Source of the DNA: Aptenodytes patagonicus
Lineage: Eukaryota; Chordata; Aves; Sphenisciformes; Spheniscidae
Assembly (NCBI RefSeq): GCF_965638725.1
Contig: NC_134974.1
Span: forward strand, 2,440,143 to 2,504,142
Direction of reading: 5' to 3'
DNA length: 64,000 nt
Positions 12,001-30,581 of the stretch are shown here, piece by piece. The position numbers and the translations under genes were made by a program. The notes under the pieces are model-generated. The model was not told where the DNA came from. It did not search any database and saw nothing but the letters and a program-made list of their open reading frames with translations. Position 1 is the first letter of the stretch. Each line of letters opens with the position of its first letter.

Positions 12001-15000
12001 GGGGGGGGACACACACAAAGGGGACAGTGGCAGCAGGCGAGATGGGTGCTGCGGCACCCACGAGTGGGGACGGTGGCTCCTGGGCGGCTCAGGTCACCCC
12101 CCCCAGGTCACCCCAGGACTGCCAGGGACGTACCTGTCAGCGGTGCGGCGGGTGGGCCCCATGGCACCCACCCCGGTCCCGGCAGCGATGCCCGGCGGCG
12201 GCGGCGGGTACCAGCCCTGTGCCCAACTCCCCAGCTGGGCGCTCACCTCCTCCCCCTCCGTCCCTGCCTCTTTCACACACAAAATAAACCAGGAACCACT
12301 TGGCAAATCAGATCCTTTTCCCTGTTAACCCTTTGCCCTGCATCGACGCAGATCCTCCGTGCCATCCTCGCCAGCGGACAGACGGACACATACCCCCGTT
12401 GTCACGGGGCACCCCAAATTCAGCCTTGCTCCCCATTTCTCTCCTCCCTTACCCATCAGCTGCAGCCCCGCGCCGGGCTGCGGGTGCCCTCAGCACAGAG
12501 CAGCCCTCCCATTTCCCGCTCCGTCAAGTTTTTAGGGTGCGAGAGCAGCCTTAGGGTCCCCCTCGGGGTCTGAACTGCCCCTTCCCGGCTCCCGGGAGTC
12601 CTTCCCGCGGCAGCCGGTGGGAGTTACGGATAATCCGTCACAGGTTGTGGCAACAGGCAGGAGCCGGGCAAGCCCAAGGCACCACAGGGCAAGGAGCGTT
12701 ACTCCGTGCCTCAGTTTCCCCATCTCCCAAAGGTGGGGATTTCCTACCCCCGGGCAGCTTTGGCACGGCGCGGTCGCACTTTTCCAGCCCCGCACAACTT
12801 GCTGCTGGCTCGGGGCTGAGCTCTGAGCAGCCGATGTGGGTGCAGAGAGCTGGTCAGGGTGCGGAGCGGGGGCACCCACGAGCTGCGATAAGGGCAGGGC
12901 GAGCGGAGGTGACTCAGGCTGACGGCGGCGTCAGGCTGCCCACGCAGCACCTTCTGCCGTGGGGCTGAACCCCATCCACGCCGGCTCGGCGTTAACCCTT
13001 CGCACAGGACGCCGGGTGCAGCGAGCCACCGGGCGATGCCGGAAGGATTACGCACCTTGGACAAACCCAGCACGTCTGGATCCCGGAGGGATTTCATTTC
13101 CCGGGAAAAGCCACCGTGAAACGGAGCAGCCGCAGACGGAGCGAGCCGTTCCCGCGCGAGAGGCACCTGCGAGCGATAAACACCCCCGGCGCGTTTAATC
13201 CCCGTCTGCCAGAAGTGGCCCGGAGGTTTTGAAAAGCTCCCGCAGCCTTTGTTCGAGGCGTCCCGGCGCCGCTGTCACATGAAGCGCCCGTTCAGAACGG
13301 GGGGGGGGGGGGGAAGGAAAATAAATAAATGCCCTCTCGCCGCGCATGGGCCGGGCTGCGCCGCCGCAGGCACGTCCTCGGTCCCCCCACCCCGGAGCCA
13401 GCCTGCCCCGTGGCACTGTCTCTCTGCTCGATATTCCTCGGGCTAAAGATACGGCCTGCGAGGAACTTGTTTGTTTTAAATAAACAGGTGGCACCGGGGA
13501 CCTTTGAGCAGCTTTCGGGAGAGCGGCGCCAGGAGGTGACGCCTACCCGCAGCAGCCGGGTCCAGCGCTGGCACAGCTCGGTTGTGCCCTGCCCTGCCCC
13601 GCGGGGAGAGAAACCGCAGCGGCCGGGCTGCGGAACAAGCTCCGAAGTTCTTTCCGAAACGGTCAGGATTTTAGCTGGACTGCTATCCCGGGCTCGGGAT
13701 GAGGGAACCGGCCCTTCCCCAGCTCACGCGCCGGTTTTGGGGCTGTGCGGGGAGCTCAGCAGCCATTTCGGCTCCTGGTTTTCAAGCAGCCGAGGCTCTG
13801 CAGGCAAGGAGGACCCGAGACAGCAAAATGCTATAAATATTTCCAAGGGTTTTCTGGAACCCTCTTCACCAGGGTGCCGGGGCGCAGGAGGACCAGGGTG
13901 TCCTCGGGGCTCTCGTCCCGGCTAATGCTAGCCTCGGGGCTAGCCGACGGCTCCAGCTCTGAAGCTCTACCGTGATACACCAGCACCAGACACGTCCACG
14001 ACCAGCGTTTCTAGCGCTAGCACGATTCAGGGCTCGAAGGAGAGCGCTACCGTTAAAGATACAACACAGACAACTCCTCTTTACATCAGTCTCCCATCAA
14101 AACCTCCCCAGCCTGCCCTCAAAAGCCCAAACCAGAGCGCCGCTGGTAACGGGCATTAGTTACCCTCGCCCTTTTCCGCCTGCAGACCCCGAGGGCGCAG
14201 GCGGGGGCGGCTGCCAAAACAGGCAGGCGCCGTTTTGCGGCGGGAGCAGCCTTACCTCTCAGCCTGGCGAGGAAATCTCCGCTGCCGGGCACATCCGAGC
14301 GGGCGGCACCAGTCAGACCTGTTAGCGCAAAGCCCCTGCACCCTTCGGAGAGTTTCTTGAGCGTCAAAGGGCGACCGTCTCCCTAATCCTGCCGGTTGCG
14401 ACACTCGTCGGGCGAAACAAAGGGTGCAACCGGTGGCAGCGAAGGTTGGGGCGAGGGGGTGAGGAATCCCGGCTTGGAAACATTGTTCTGGTAACAAAGA
14501 CACAGTGTTCACTCCGGCACGGACCGGGATTTCTATCCACCAACACAAAATTCTCGGCTGCCACCACCGTGCTGGCGAGCGGGGTCCAACGCGCGGCCAG
14601 GCCGGGCTGTAACGGGGCCACCACGGAGCCCTCGCCCGAATCTCGGGGCAGAAATCAACCACCTCTCGCCACGCGTGGGTCCCCCCGAGCCAAGTCATCG
14701 CTGTGCCGCTGCTTCCTCCAGAGAAAAAGCAGAAATCCATGCCCGACAGGCAGCCACAGCGTGATTTATTTACGGCGGTGAAGAAAAACCTTATCCCAGG
14801 GCTTGGGGCTGTCGGGAAAGCCGGTGCGAGGTACCAGCCCCTCGGAGAACAGAGGAACGAACCCGGCAAAGCGATTTCTGCTCCCCACGTGTCCCCCCTG
14901 CTCTCGTTCTTCCACTTATTCTACTGATGGAGCAGCGCGCTGATTTGTTTTCCTGACCGTACGCCCTTCAGCTGCTCTTGGAGGCAGCCGGGTGTCTCCA

Positions 15001-15773
15001 GGACCTCCCGGTAAAAGAAAAGCCGGCTTTTTTCGTGGTGGTTGTTTTATTACAAAGCCTTCAAGTTCCTCAACACACCTCAACAGAGCAACCGGGGGGG
15101 GGGGGGAACCACAACAACAAAACAACAACCCAAAACCCCAAACAACCGGAGACGCAGCAATTAACGGCTCACTGAAATACAGGGGGGGCTTCCCACGCCC
15201 CACCTAGCAAAGAAGGAGCGCTAGCAAGCCTCGGACAAAAGGAGGTTTGTTATCAGCACCAGGTAGAGCTCCTTCCCAGAGGTGTTTCGGCAAGGCGGGC
15301 AGCACCTGGAGGAGGGCCCCCCTGCCCCCCCTCCCCAAGATTTACAGGGTTCGAGAAGAGGGCAGCAGGCAGAGGTCCACTCGGCCGAACGGGGTCCGGG
15401 AGGCAGCACGGCTGCCAGAAGGGCTGCAGAGCCGCGCCCCCACAAATAAGCTCCGCTGGGCGTCAACGCATTCGCGCCGCAGCTTCGCCGGCCCTCGTCC
15501 GCAACAGAGCAAGGGGACCCCGCTCCGAATACGTGGACAAGGGGGTTTGGCCGTGGGCTTTTCGGCGTTTTTTTCTTCTTTTTTCTAAGGGAGAAGGCAA
15601 CACGCCGCTGCCGTTGAAGCGACAGGGCTGAAGCGTAGCCCAGGCGGTGCTTTTGCAGACTGTTGCTGATCCAGACGCAGCTGCAGTTCTGGGTGGGTTA
15701 ACGTTTGCTCTCCCCTGAGCTCTGGGGCGCCGGTGGCGTTTGGCTTTGCTCACTTCTCGGTCTTGCGGGTGTC
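9079..15773. other. Gap between the ARHGEF2 extension and the SSR2 copy; no gene recognised
   Basis: The sequence is GC-rich to about 15 kb. It should contain the promoter and any 5' untranslated exon of the long ARHGEF2 form, but I cannot place them. CpG-dense parts around 13.1-14.7 kb are candidates. Copies of the dispersed GTGCCTCAGTTTCCCC motif occur at 12705-12720 and, weaker and inverted, at 11805-11818. No protein family was recognised in any open frame. Confidence 0.45.
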
Positions 15774-18700
15774 CTATTTTCTCTTGCTCAAGTCCCACAG
15801 CAGCAGCAGCCAGACGGAGGGCAGAGTCATCACGCCGAAAGCTGCCCGGTCCAGCTGGAAGGAGACATTGTCAGAAAGAATTCAGAACAAGCCACGGGCA
15901 GCCGAGTTACAGCCATCAGATCTCCCACCCGCAAAGCCCAAATCCCACCGCGCCAGCTCCTTCACAGAGGTAGCGGGGATGGAAACCGCGATTTCTGTGA
16001 TATTTTCTTCTGGACGGCTGACGCAGGTTAACTACAATCCACGCTGGGGTTTTTCAGGTGACTAGTGCAAACCCGACACACCACAAACGGGCGCTGTGCC
16101 GGGCTGCGCGATCGCTGCAGTGCCATTTCCATTATTCATTGAAAGGTACTCCCCAAGCGAGGCGAGAACCTCCCGTCAAACTCACGCTGAGCCAGGATTC
16201 CTCCCTGCCCAGGAGCACTCGTGGAACCAGCCTAAAAAAGGGGAGGAGGAGGATGGTATTCGCCACCTTTCCTTCTTGCAACAGAGCACGTGCAGTGCAA
16301 GAGTGCAGCGGCGTGCATCATCTCCTAACAAGCTTAAAGAGCACGGTCGGGCAGAGCTGATGTCCGACAGGGGCTACAATCGTCAAACCAAATCGCTCAC
16401 CAGCGCCTGCCCGCCCTCCCGTGCCGGGCACGCAACGGCAGCAGAGGTGAAGTTGAAGTAAGCAGCTTCAGGAGGCCGCAGAATCAGAGCGTGGGACACA
16501 TCACTCGCTCCGAGATCCGAAACTTCAGGAAAACAGTCGCATTTCATCAAAGTAAAGAGAAACGAAGCAGGTGGCAAAGTCAGTCCTGCCAAGAAATCCC
16601 AGTCCTCTGTAATTACAGACACCCAGACCCATCCGAGGCGGATCCAGCCGCTCCTCCTTCCCAACAACACCCTGCCCAGGGTCCGGCATGCTGGAATCTC
16701 AGCGACAACGGATGAAGACAGCAGAGCTACGGGACGCTCAGGGGTAAGAACGAGCGTTGGGAGGGGAGAAATTTCGAAACATGAGAAGATACCGAGCGAT
16801 CTGGAGCCGCTTGACACTGAACATCCCAGAGACAACGCCAAAATCCTCCGAGGGTAAAGAACCATTCGACAGCTCCGTATTTAAGGCGGCGCTAAACTCA
16901 GCAAAGAAAGGGATAGGAGGAGAGTCTCAGGCCTGGTATTCTGCTCGGAGGGACGGAGCCACAGAGGGACGGCAGCTCCATACTGACAACAGCTGGAAGA
17001 GCTGACTTCTGAAACACAAAAAGGCACCGAGACAGGGAGGAGAGTCAAGGCGTATTACGAGGAGACTGCAGAAAGAGGAAGGCGAAGCCGAGAGAAGCTG
17101 AAAAAAGTCAGGAAACTGGAGGTCAGAAAAGCTCGCAAAGCCAAGAAGGAGCGTCTGTGTGCACGGGGAGGGGAACATCACAAGACGGAACACGAGGAAC
17201 CACGCCACGCAGCTAGAGCGGCCACAAGGCGAAAGCAGGGACAAAGGAACAGGAAGGCAAATCGCAGGATCGGACCTTCAAGCGCTGCTGGTGAGCTCAG
17301 ACTTAGGGGGAGGAAAGGTAACAGCACGCCACGGAGCCTAGAAACGGCCTCGAACCCTGCAGACGCACACACACGCACGGAGATTTCCTCCTGGTGAGTA
17401 CGAGATAAGGCTTACCCGGAGCCAGCGGCGCCGATGATGTACTGCGGAGTCCGGTCCTCCACAGCGTATCCGTTTAATAGTGATTTGGAGGCCAGGAGCC
17501 TGGCCGCTTCCTCACGGCGGGCCACGTAGAACGGGGCAAACGCAGCACAAACCGGGAGCCTCATCTGGAAGGAAAAAGAAAATGGAGAGTCACCTGATGA
17601 TTTTATCGCAAAGAGAACGCAAACGGGACAACTAAATGAGACAATTCAGGCCTTCGCGTGCAGCGAGACATGAAGAGCTGCGTACTCCGCAGCAATATTG
17701 ATGAGGGATATCACAGAGCAGGGAGAAACGGCCCTGGCACCACACAGGTCTGCAGCTGCCCCTCAGATACTTACCTTCTTGCTGGAAGGCGTACAGGTAA
17801 CGGCACAGCAACGGCTTAGGTTGGCAGGCACGGCAGAAGAGAAGATGGCCGCCTCCCTTTTCAAAGCCCCGACAGGTCTCTCTCCTGTCACCGAAGCGGC
17901 GTGGTGAAGGATGGCAGCTTCCCGCCGCTGCCTGGGCCACCTCTGACACAAGAGAGCCGCTTCTTTCCCCCCATCAAACGCCCTGTTCCCCTCAGGAAGC
18001 GCGAGCTCTTATTCCCAGCCACCGAGGTACCACCAGCTCCCGCCGGCGGCCTTTCTCTCCCCGTAACTCCCTGCTTCGGGCCACCTGCCCGCGTTTCCCC
18101 GAGCCCAGCGCCTCCGGACCTGCCTCACTGAGAGGACGCAGCCACCGCGCTCTCATTCCATACCCTGCCCGTACACACCGGGGTGCCGGGGCCCCCACCC
18201 TCTGTGCCAGGGGACCCTCGGTATTCCCCTGCCAGAGTTTCCACGCCGGCGTTTCCACCCCAGGCGGCTCCCACACGCCCGCACAGCCCGCAGGGCTCCC
18301 TGCAAACCGACGAACCCCCCCGCTTTCACCGACTGCTGCCTGCAGGAGACCCAGGGCCCCGACACCAGCGTTGTCCCCAGCTCAGTGACCCCCCCCCCCC
18401 AGAGCTTCAGCAGCAGACTCTGCCCGGTCCCCCACGTCCCCACTCCCAAAACACCCCCCACCCCCCCCCCCCCGGGACCTCTCCGACCCCCACAGACCCC
18501 TCTCAGGGCTCCCCCTCCAGAAACCTCCTCTATTCCAGAAACCCCCCCCTCTGGCCCCATCACAGCCCCCCGCTGCCCCACAGAACCCCCCAGCTCCCCC
18601 CCTCCACGGGCCCTCCCCCGCCCCACAGACACCCCCCCAGCTCCCCCCCTCCACGGGCCCTCCCTCACACACACACCCCCCCCCAGCTCCCCCCCTCCAC

Positions 18701-19080
18701 GGGCCCTCCCCCGCCCCACAGACACCCCCCCAGCTCCCCCCCTCCACGGGCCCTCCCTCACACACACACCCCCCCCCAGCTCCCCCCCTCCACGGGCCCT
18801 CCCTCACACACACACCCCCCCCCCCAGCTCCCCCCCTCCACGGGCCCTCCCCCGCCCCACAGAACCCACTCCCCTCCCTATGGATCCCCGCGGCCCCCAC
18901 TCACCCAAGACCCCCATACCACCCCCCCAGGCCTGCCTTCACCCCCCCAGGCCCTGCCTTCACCACCCCCACCCCCCCCAGGCCCTGTCCTCACCCCCCC
19001 GGCCGCCCCTCACCGCCTCCGCCCCGTTGCCCGGCGACACCGGCACAGCCACCGGAAGTCCCCAGTGACCGGAAGCGATC
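15774..19080 (-). pseudogene. SSR2: Decayed copy of SSR2 (TRAP-beta) with introns retained
   Basis: SSR2 is a single-pass ER membrane subunit of the translocon-associated protein complex. Five recognisable pieces lie in order. A noncoding exon 1 ends at donor 19014. Exon 17416-17564 starts with ATG directly after its acceptor and contains ARLLASKSLLN. An exon around 16401-16510 contains VSHALILRP and YFNFTSA. Exon 16150-16231 contains [16 protein letters not shown]. Exon 15774-15854 contains AAFGVMTLPS and ends at SKRK plus a TAG. Decay signs: the signal peptide core is broken by charged residues, RYAVEGRDLTLQYNI has become GYAVEDRTPQYII with residues missing, and NVSHT has become DVSHA, losing a glycosylation site. 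The third coding exon is barely traceable near 16580-16625, the exon ending at 16150 is out of phase with the last one, and the normal tail YDTPK.KKN lies beyond the stop. Because introns are kept, it is not a retrocopy. SSR2 is normally highly conserved, so a fast-evolving functional gene is less likely. Confidence 0.7.
18585..18865. repeat. C-rich minisatellite in intron 1 of the SSR2 copy
   Basis: A unit of roughly 45-60 bp built on CCAGCTCCCCCCCTCCACGG followed by GCCCTCCC occurs about five times in tandem. The joining segment alternates between a CCGCCCCACAGACAC type and a TCACACACACAC type, giving a two-step higher-order pattern. It is flanked by further pure C tracts (for example 18461-18474). 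Proline-rich open frames through it are artefacts. Confidence 0.85.
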
Positions 19081-19175
19081 GCCGCTGCGAACCGAGCCCC
19101 GCCCCGCCCCGCCCCAAGGCACGCTGGGAGATGTAGTTCTTCTCCCATCACCGGGGGACTCCGCGCATGCGCAGA
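19014..19175 (-). promoter_or_regulatory. SSR2: CpG-island promoter of the SSR2 copy
   Basis: A compact housekeeping promoter is visible. Two ETS sites (ACCGGAAG) lie at 19051-19058 and 19068-19075, and a run of GC boxes (CCCCGCCCC repeats) at 19097-19115. A minus-strand ACTACATCTCCCAGCGTGC element at about 19120-19138 matches the ACTACAnnTCCCA ZNF143/THAP11 type. A perfect NRF1 palindrome GCGCATGCGC lies at 19163-19172. The noncoding first exon probably starts near 19080 and ends at a GCG|GTGAGG donor at 19014. These motifs look undamaged, in contrast to the coding exons. Confidence 0.7.
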
Positions 19176-20079
19176 GCGCGCCCCCACCCTCCTTCCCGCC
19201 CTGGGCCTTCGCTCAGGGGGAAGAGGGGTTGACCTGCTGGAGAAGCGCCCGCAAACGCCACCTTTAATTAAAAAATACACTCCTTTGCCATGGCCCGCGA
19301 GGGGCCCTGCTGCCCGCCAGAGAGCCCCGAGGCCTTCAGCAGGCTTTGCTGGGGCCCATAACGGGCCCTGCTGCCCTCCAGAGAGCCCTGGGATCTTTGC
19401 CGGCCTTCGCTGGAGCCTTCCCAAGGGTCAGGTTGGGGTTTGGGGGCGCGGGCCGGGGTTTTTGAGAGGGAAAGGGCAGAGCCCCACGTCTGTGGGGCTG
19501 CGAAGGGGCTGACAGGGAAAGGTGAGGGCTGCCAGAAGCTTTTAGTCCTGGCTGCTTTTGCGTGGGAGCAATGGATGGAGGTCCGCGTCCTTCCTGGGCT
19601 CCGTCTCGGTTTAGGCTGAAGGTTAGGTTTCGGAGAGAGAGAGAAAGCGAAGAGCCCCAGTGTTTGGGGGCTGAGAAGGGGCTGCCAAGGGAAGGTGACT
19701 GCTGCAAAAAGCCTTCAGTCCTGGCCGAGCCATAGCTGGGGGTCCGTGTTAGTCCTGGGCTCTGTTTTGGACTCGGGTTAAAAGTTCTAGAGGGGCTCAA
19801 AGACCAAAGCAGGGATCCCAGAGGGAATAACAGGCACGCAGAGTCCTCTGGGGCACAAGGAAAGCCGGAGAATGACTTGTGAGGGAACTCGGAGGGTCCT
19901 AAGGCCCTTACAGGGACGAAAGCAAGCCTGGGGAGGAAAAGGGGAACTCAGGTGGGATCTGAGCAGAGAACATCAGTTCTCATAGGGCGAGGGACTGAAT
20001 AGGGGCATCCTAATTAGCACAGAGGACAAAAAGAGTGCTCTGGGATGCAAAGAAAGCCTGAGGAGGGACCCACCCAGCA

Positions 20080-20600
20080 CCGTCCAGTACCCACCCAAAG
20101 CCCCAGGACCCTTCTAGTGCCCCCAGTACCTCCCCAGATCCCCACTACCCTCAAAAGTCCCCCCGATACCCTCCCAGAGCCCCTAGTACGCCACAGAGCC
20201 ACCCAGGACCCTTCAGCTTTCTCCAGCACCCCCATCAGAGCCCCCCCTGGACCCTTCCAGAGCCCCTCAGTATCTTCCAAGACCCTCCCAGAGCCTCCCG
20301 GTACCCACCAGAGCCCCCAGGGCCCTCCCAATATCCCCAGTACACTCCCAGAGCCCTCCCATAGCCTCCAAAGACTTCGAGGACCTTCCAAGTGCCCTCG
20401 GAGCACCCCCCAGCCCTCCCCAAGCCTCCAGAACACCCCAGAGCTCCCAAGACCATCCCAGAACCTCCCAGTAACCCTGCTGAGCACCCAAGTACACCCT
20501 AAAACTCTTCAGGACCCCCAAGAGCCACTCAAGACCCTCCCAGTGCCACCTATACCCACCCAGCACCTGTGAGAACCCCCCCCCCACGCCCCCAGTACCC
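20080..20600. repeat. Degenerate C-rich tandem repeat
   Basis: Roughly 500 bp consist of imperfect copies of a short unit around CCCAGTACCCTCCCAGAGCC with variable spacing. All frames stay open for long stretches because the unit lacks stop codons, which yields Gly/Trp/Leu-rich or Pro/Ser-rich translations of no known family. It ends near a T tract at about 20631-20645. Confidence 0.75.
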
Positions 20601-21552
20601 TCCAGTTCGTACGTTTGTGTTAAGTCACAATATTTTTTTTTTTTTCCTTCGTGGCCTGAGCGTCTTGGCCCATCAGCTCTTCGCCGGTTGATGTTTTTGC
20701 TGAAGATATGAAGGTTTTCGATCCCCTTCCAAGGACAGAGCTGGAGCTGTGGGTGCTCAGTGGTCTACAGAGATCTCCACGCTTGGAAAGGAGACGTCTT
20801 CAGTCGATAGGGTTTTAAGAGTGAGCAATGCTTTGGCAAAAGGGTTTTAAAAAACCCAACAATAACCTATCCGGAGAGCTCCAACGCACCTGCAAAGGCC
20901 ACTGTGAGATAATTTCGATAGGTGATGTGAGCGTTCTCCGGGGTCACCTTGCAGACGGAGACTCGTTCAATTCCCCCGTCGCCCCCAAGGTGGCAGTGCC
21001 ACCTCAGGCCAGCACAGCGCCCAACTAAACAGAAAAGGGATTCTCTACGTTTTTCACTGAAACAAACCACGAGACGCTTTTTAAAGCCTACCGTAAACAC
21101 AGAAAAAGAAAAAGGGTTGGTGAGCTTGCAGTCTCAACCGAAAGGTTTAACGTGAAAACCTTTTTCTTTCAGAATGGGTTTTGCCACCCCTGTCGGAAAC
21201 AAGCGCCGTGCCTGATGATGGGTTGTGTTGCGTGGGTGCGATGGAGCTGCAGCGCCAGCGACAGCATTTATTTTTCGGTATCATCATCGTGAGAACTTAC
21301 ATCAACGTGAAACCAGGGACATCAGCTACTTTCTCCCCCCAACACTTTTGGCAGCGGTGCGATGGTCTGTACCCTCCCTTCCCAAATCATAGGCATCGTT
21401 TGGAGAGAAACATCATTTGTGGAGAGGTTTTGTGAGAGGTCCTTACCTGGGGGAGCTCTGCCAGGTGAGACAGTACCAGCCGGAATTCCCTCTGCCACCC
21501 GTTCCTGCCTCCAGAGACCAAATATAGGATTTTTGGACAGTGAAACCGATCT

Positions 21553-21558
21553 TTTATT
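21553..21558 (-). terminator. Candidate polyadenylation signal of the left CTSS copy
   Basis: AATAAA on the minus strand lies about 370 bp beyond the stop codon at 21925-21927. It is the first canonical hexamer I noticed downstream. Placement is by motif only. Confidence 0.35.
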
Positions 21559-21924
21559 TTTCAAAGAAATTCTGCGATCTCATCAACGTCACACAGAGAG
21601 AAAGTATTTGTGTCATCGTAGCAGTACTCAATGCGAAACTGGAGAGAGGAAAACATGGTCCCCATTATAACTGTAGGTATTGCAGTTTTACTCTGAAAGA
21701 AACCCTTTCTTCCCCCCAAAAGAAGTCACTAGGTGCCTGCAAATCATACTCCAAAATCCTCCCACGTGAAGGACTCCTTCCCAGCCTGTAAGACAGGCTG
21801 ACCTAACGGAAGGAGTTTGCCCACAGAGCCAGAAAATGATTCTTGAAGTCAGTAGATCCGTGCGAGCGTAGCATCAGTGGTTTAACTGCAGCCCCAGGAG
21901 TCCTCTCTGAAGCGCAGGGTCCGT

Positions 21925-25617
<3,693 letters not shown>

Positions 25618-27527
25618 CCCGCTCAGCCGGGACCAGGGAGTCGAATCGACCTGGGAGCTGAGGGCTCAGAGCTGGAGCCGTGCTTGACCCCTTAAGTGAC
25701 AAATCCGGTTTGGTAAGGGAGGCAGAACGGTGATGACATCCCTGACCTGGACTCCCTGGCGTGCCCTTCACGGGGTTTCTACACTGGGTGATGCCAACAG
25801 CTCCTGTCCTGCCTGCCCAGACAAGCACCTGCCCTGCTCGCCTGTTGCGTACCCTCAACCCCTGCGAGATGGGAAGAGAAATCCCATCCAGGACTCGGAA
25901 ACTTCCCTCGGGGAGAGAAGTCTGCTGGACCCAACCCCTGCCCGTGCGGACACCGACATGCAGGGACAAATCCAGACACGCGCCTCATCTCACGGTTCCA
26001 CCCTGCCCGAGAAACCCTCCCCCAAAGGAGGCTTACGCATCGCCTGGTCAAGTGGCTGTTTTGACAAACCTGTGTTTTCCAGCACCTTGAAAAGCAAAAA
26101 CAAAAAATCCTATTTTCATCCAGCTGAGGTCCACCAGCTCCTGAGGATGGGCTACTATGAACAATTCAACTACCCAGAGAGGGCTTGAGGGAGATTAGAG
26201 ATAAGATGGAGCCAGAGTCAACACAAAAACACTGTTCCTTCAGTTTTACTTCCTCAAAGCTCAGTCCTCCCAGAAGGGTGTTAAAATACAAAAGCACCCA
26301 ACATACCTGAAACGGCTTCTTCTGGTGGTGGGTACCGACCTTCAGCTCCCCGGGCAGTGTGCCCGTATGGGGTAGGGGGGATGCCGGGGACAAATCCAGC
26401 ACGTCCCCACTGCTGGGACGCCCAGGACCTCTGACACACGGCAGCTGCAACTCATTGGACAAATCACGAGTCAGGAAATGCTCTGATTTCATTTTCACTT
26501 TGCTGGGAACTGGGCTTGCTGCACCACTCACGGGGTTATTTGAAGCAGTACCCTCAATAACATCAGAAAATGAGTGCAGCCGAGAGTTTCCTATTTCCAG
26601 CACCCCAAAAATTAATGGCAAGGCTCCCGCGGTGGTTTATGTGGCTTGCGGGGCCAGCGGGCAGGAGTCACGCTCCTCTGATACGATTTTTGCGTTTTTG
26701 TGATTTGGTGCTGAGCTAAGAGACAGGATGAGGTCGAGCACGGAGCCTGGCTACTGGTTTGAACTGGGTAGACGTGAGCTCCCATCTCAGCTCAGCGGTG
26801 TACCGACCAGACCAAAACCAGCGCTTGGCGGGGGGGGGAAATAAAAATCACATTTATTCACTTTTAACAGTGGGGTAGCACAGATGGGAAGACGTGGTTA
26901 AAATGCAGTCATGGGATGGAGCTGAGCTGGCCAGCCTCAGCGCCGCGGGGACGGCAGAGGACACATTTAATGCACATTACATTGCAGTCAGGCTGAAAAC
27001 GCAGTCAAGCAAAGTCTCCAGCTGCCTGGAAATCACGCTCCAGCCTCCGGTCAGGGCATCCTGCGGGTTCCCACGAAGGACAGCCAGGCAGGAGGGTGCA
27101 TTTCCCACCACTACGAAGCACCAGGGGACATAAAATGGCTGCAAGAAACCATCTTCTAAGAGAAGCGGAGGAAGCAAAACAGTTTCTCAAGAGCTTTGAA
27201 GATGCAGTTGAGTCATTTTCTAAAAAGCTGCCAGAGACTGCAAGAGTCGGCGATGACAACAGAGAGCCCTCCACCTAAATAACTGCAATAATTCCCAACA
27301 GATTATCCCTTATTAGTGGGTAGGTTCCTGGGGAGGGTGAATGAGGTGGTCATACTTGACGAGACCCTCGAACAAGCCAACTGCGACCGCTCCTAATTTC
27401 TGCTGCTTATCTGTAGAAATGCAACGGGATTCCTCGAGGCGGGAAGGCTGGGTTAGAGCCAGGCACACTCGAGGTCAGCGGGGTGAGTGGTGGCATCTCA
27501 AGACGCGTCCTTGAAGCAGGGAACCCT
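25618..27527. other. Spacer between the two CTSS copies
   Basis: The spacer should hold the promoter and noncoding first exon of copy A and the 3' untranslated region of copy B. Homology to the region upstream of copy B fades within about 25 bp of the ATG. A minus-strand AATAAA at 26853-26858, about 670 bp past the stop of copy B, is a candidate polyadenylation signal. I recognised no other gene and no clear transposable element. Confidence 0.5.

Positions 27528-30581
<3,054 letters not shown>

Larger units (their letters stand above)
19176..21924. other. Gene-free junction region with degenerate tandem repeats
   Basis: No gene was recognised. From 19290 to 19420 a unit containing GGGCCCTGCTGCCC and CCAGAGAGCCC is present twice. 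From about 19465 to 19730 two related segments of about 90 bp recur, with GGGGCTGNNAAGGGGCTG and CCTTCAGTCCTGGC-like parts. From 20080 to 20600 a degenerate short-period array based on CCCAGNNCCCTCCCAGAGCC is found. Base composition drops from GC-rich to near even at about 20.6 kb. This is where the ARHGEF2-SSR2 block meets the cathepsin-ARNT block. A minus-strand polyadenylation hexamer for the first CTSS copy lies at 21553-21558. Confidence 0.6.

Noticed and set aside
16383-16865. Continuous open frame spanning the third and fourth coding exons of the SSR2 copy as a single exon
   Set aside because: Only the YFNFTSA part matches SSR2 well; the stretch to its right is intron-like, and the weak EDWDFLAGL similarity to the third coding exon is not enough to define an exon.
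18183-19136. Proline-rich open frame of about 317 codons on the plus strand
   Set aside because: It is the translation of C tracts and a minisatellite in the first intron of the SSR2 copy, antisense to that gene's promoter.
20014-20587. Gly/Trp/Leu-rich and Pro-rich open frames on both strands
   Set aside because: They result from a degenerate short tandem repeat without stop codons; no domain, no splice context.
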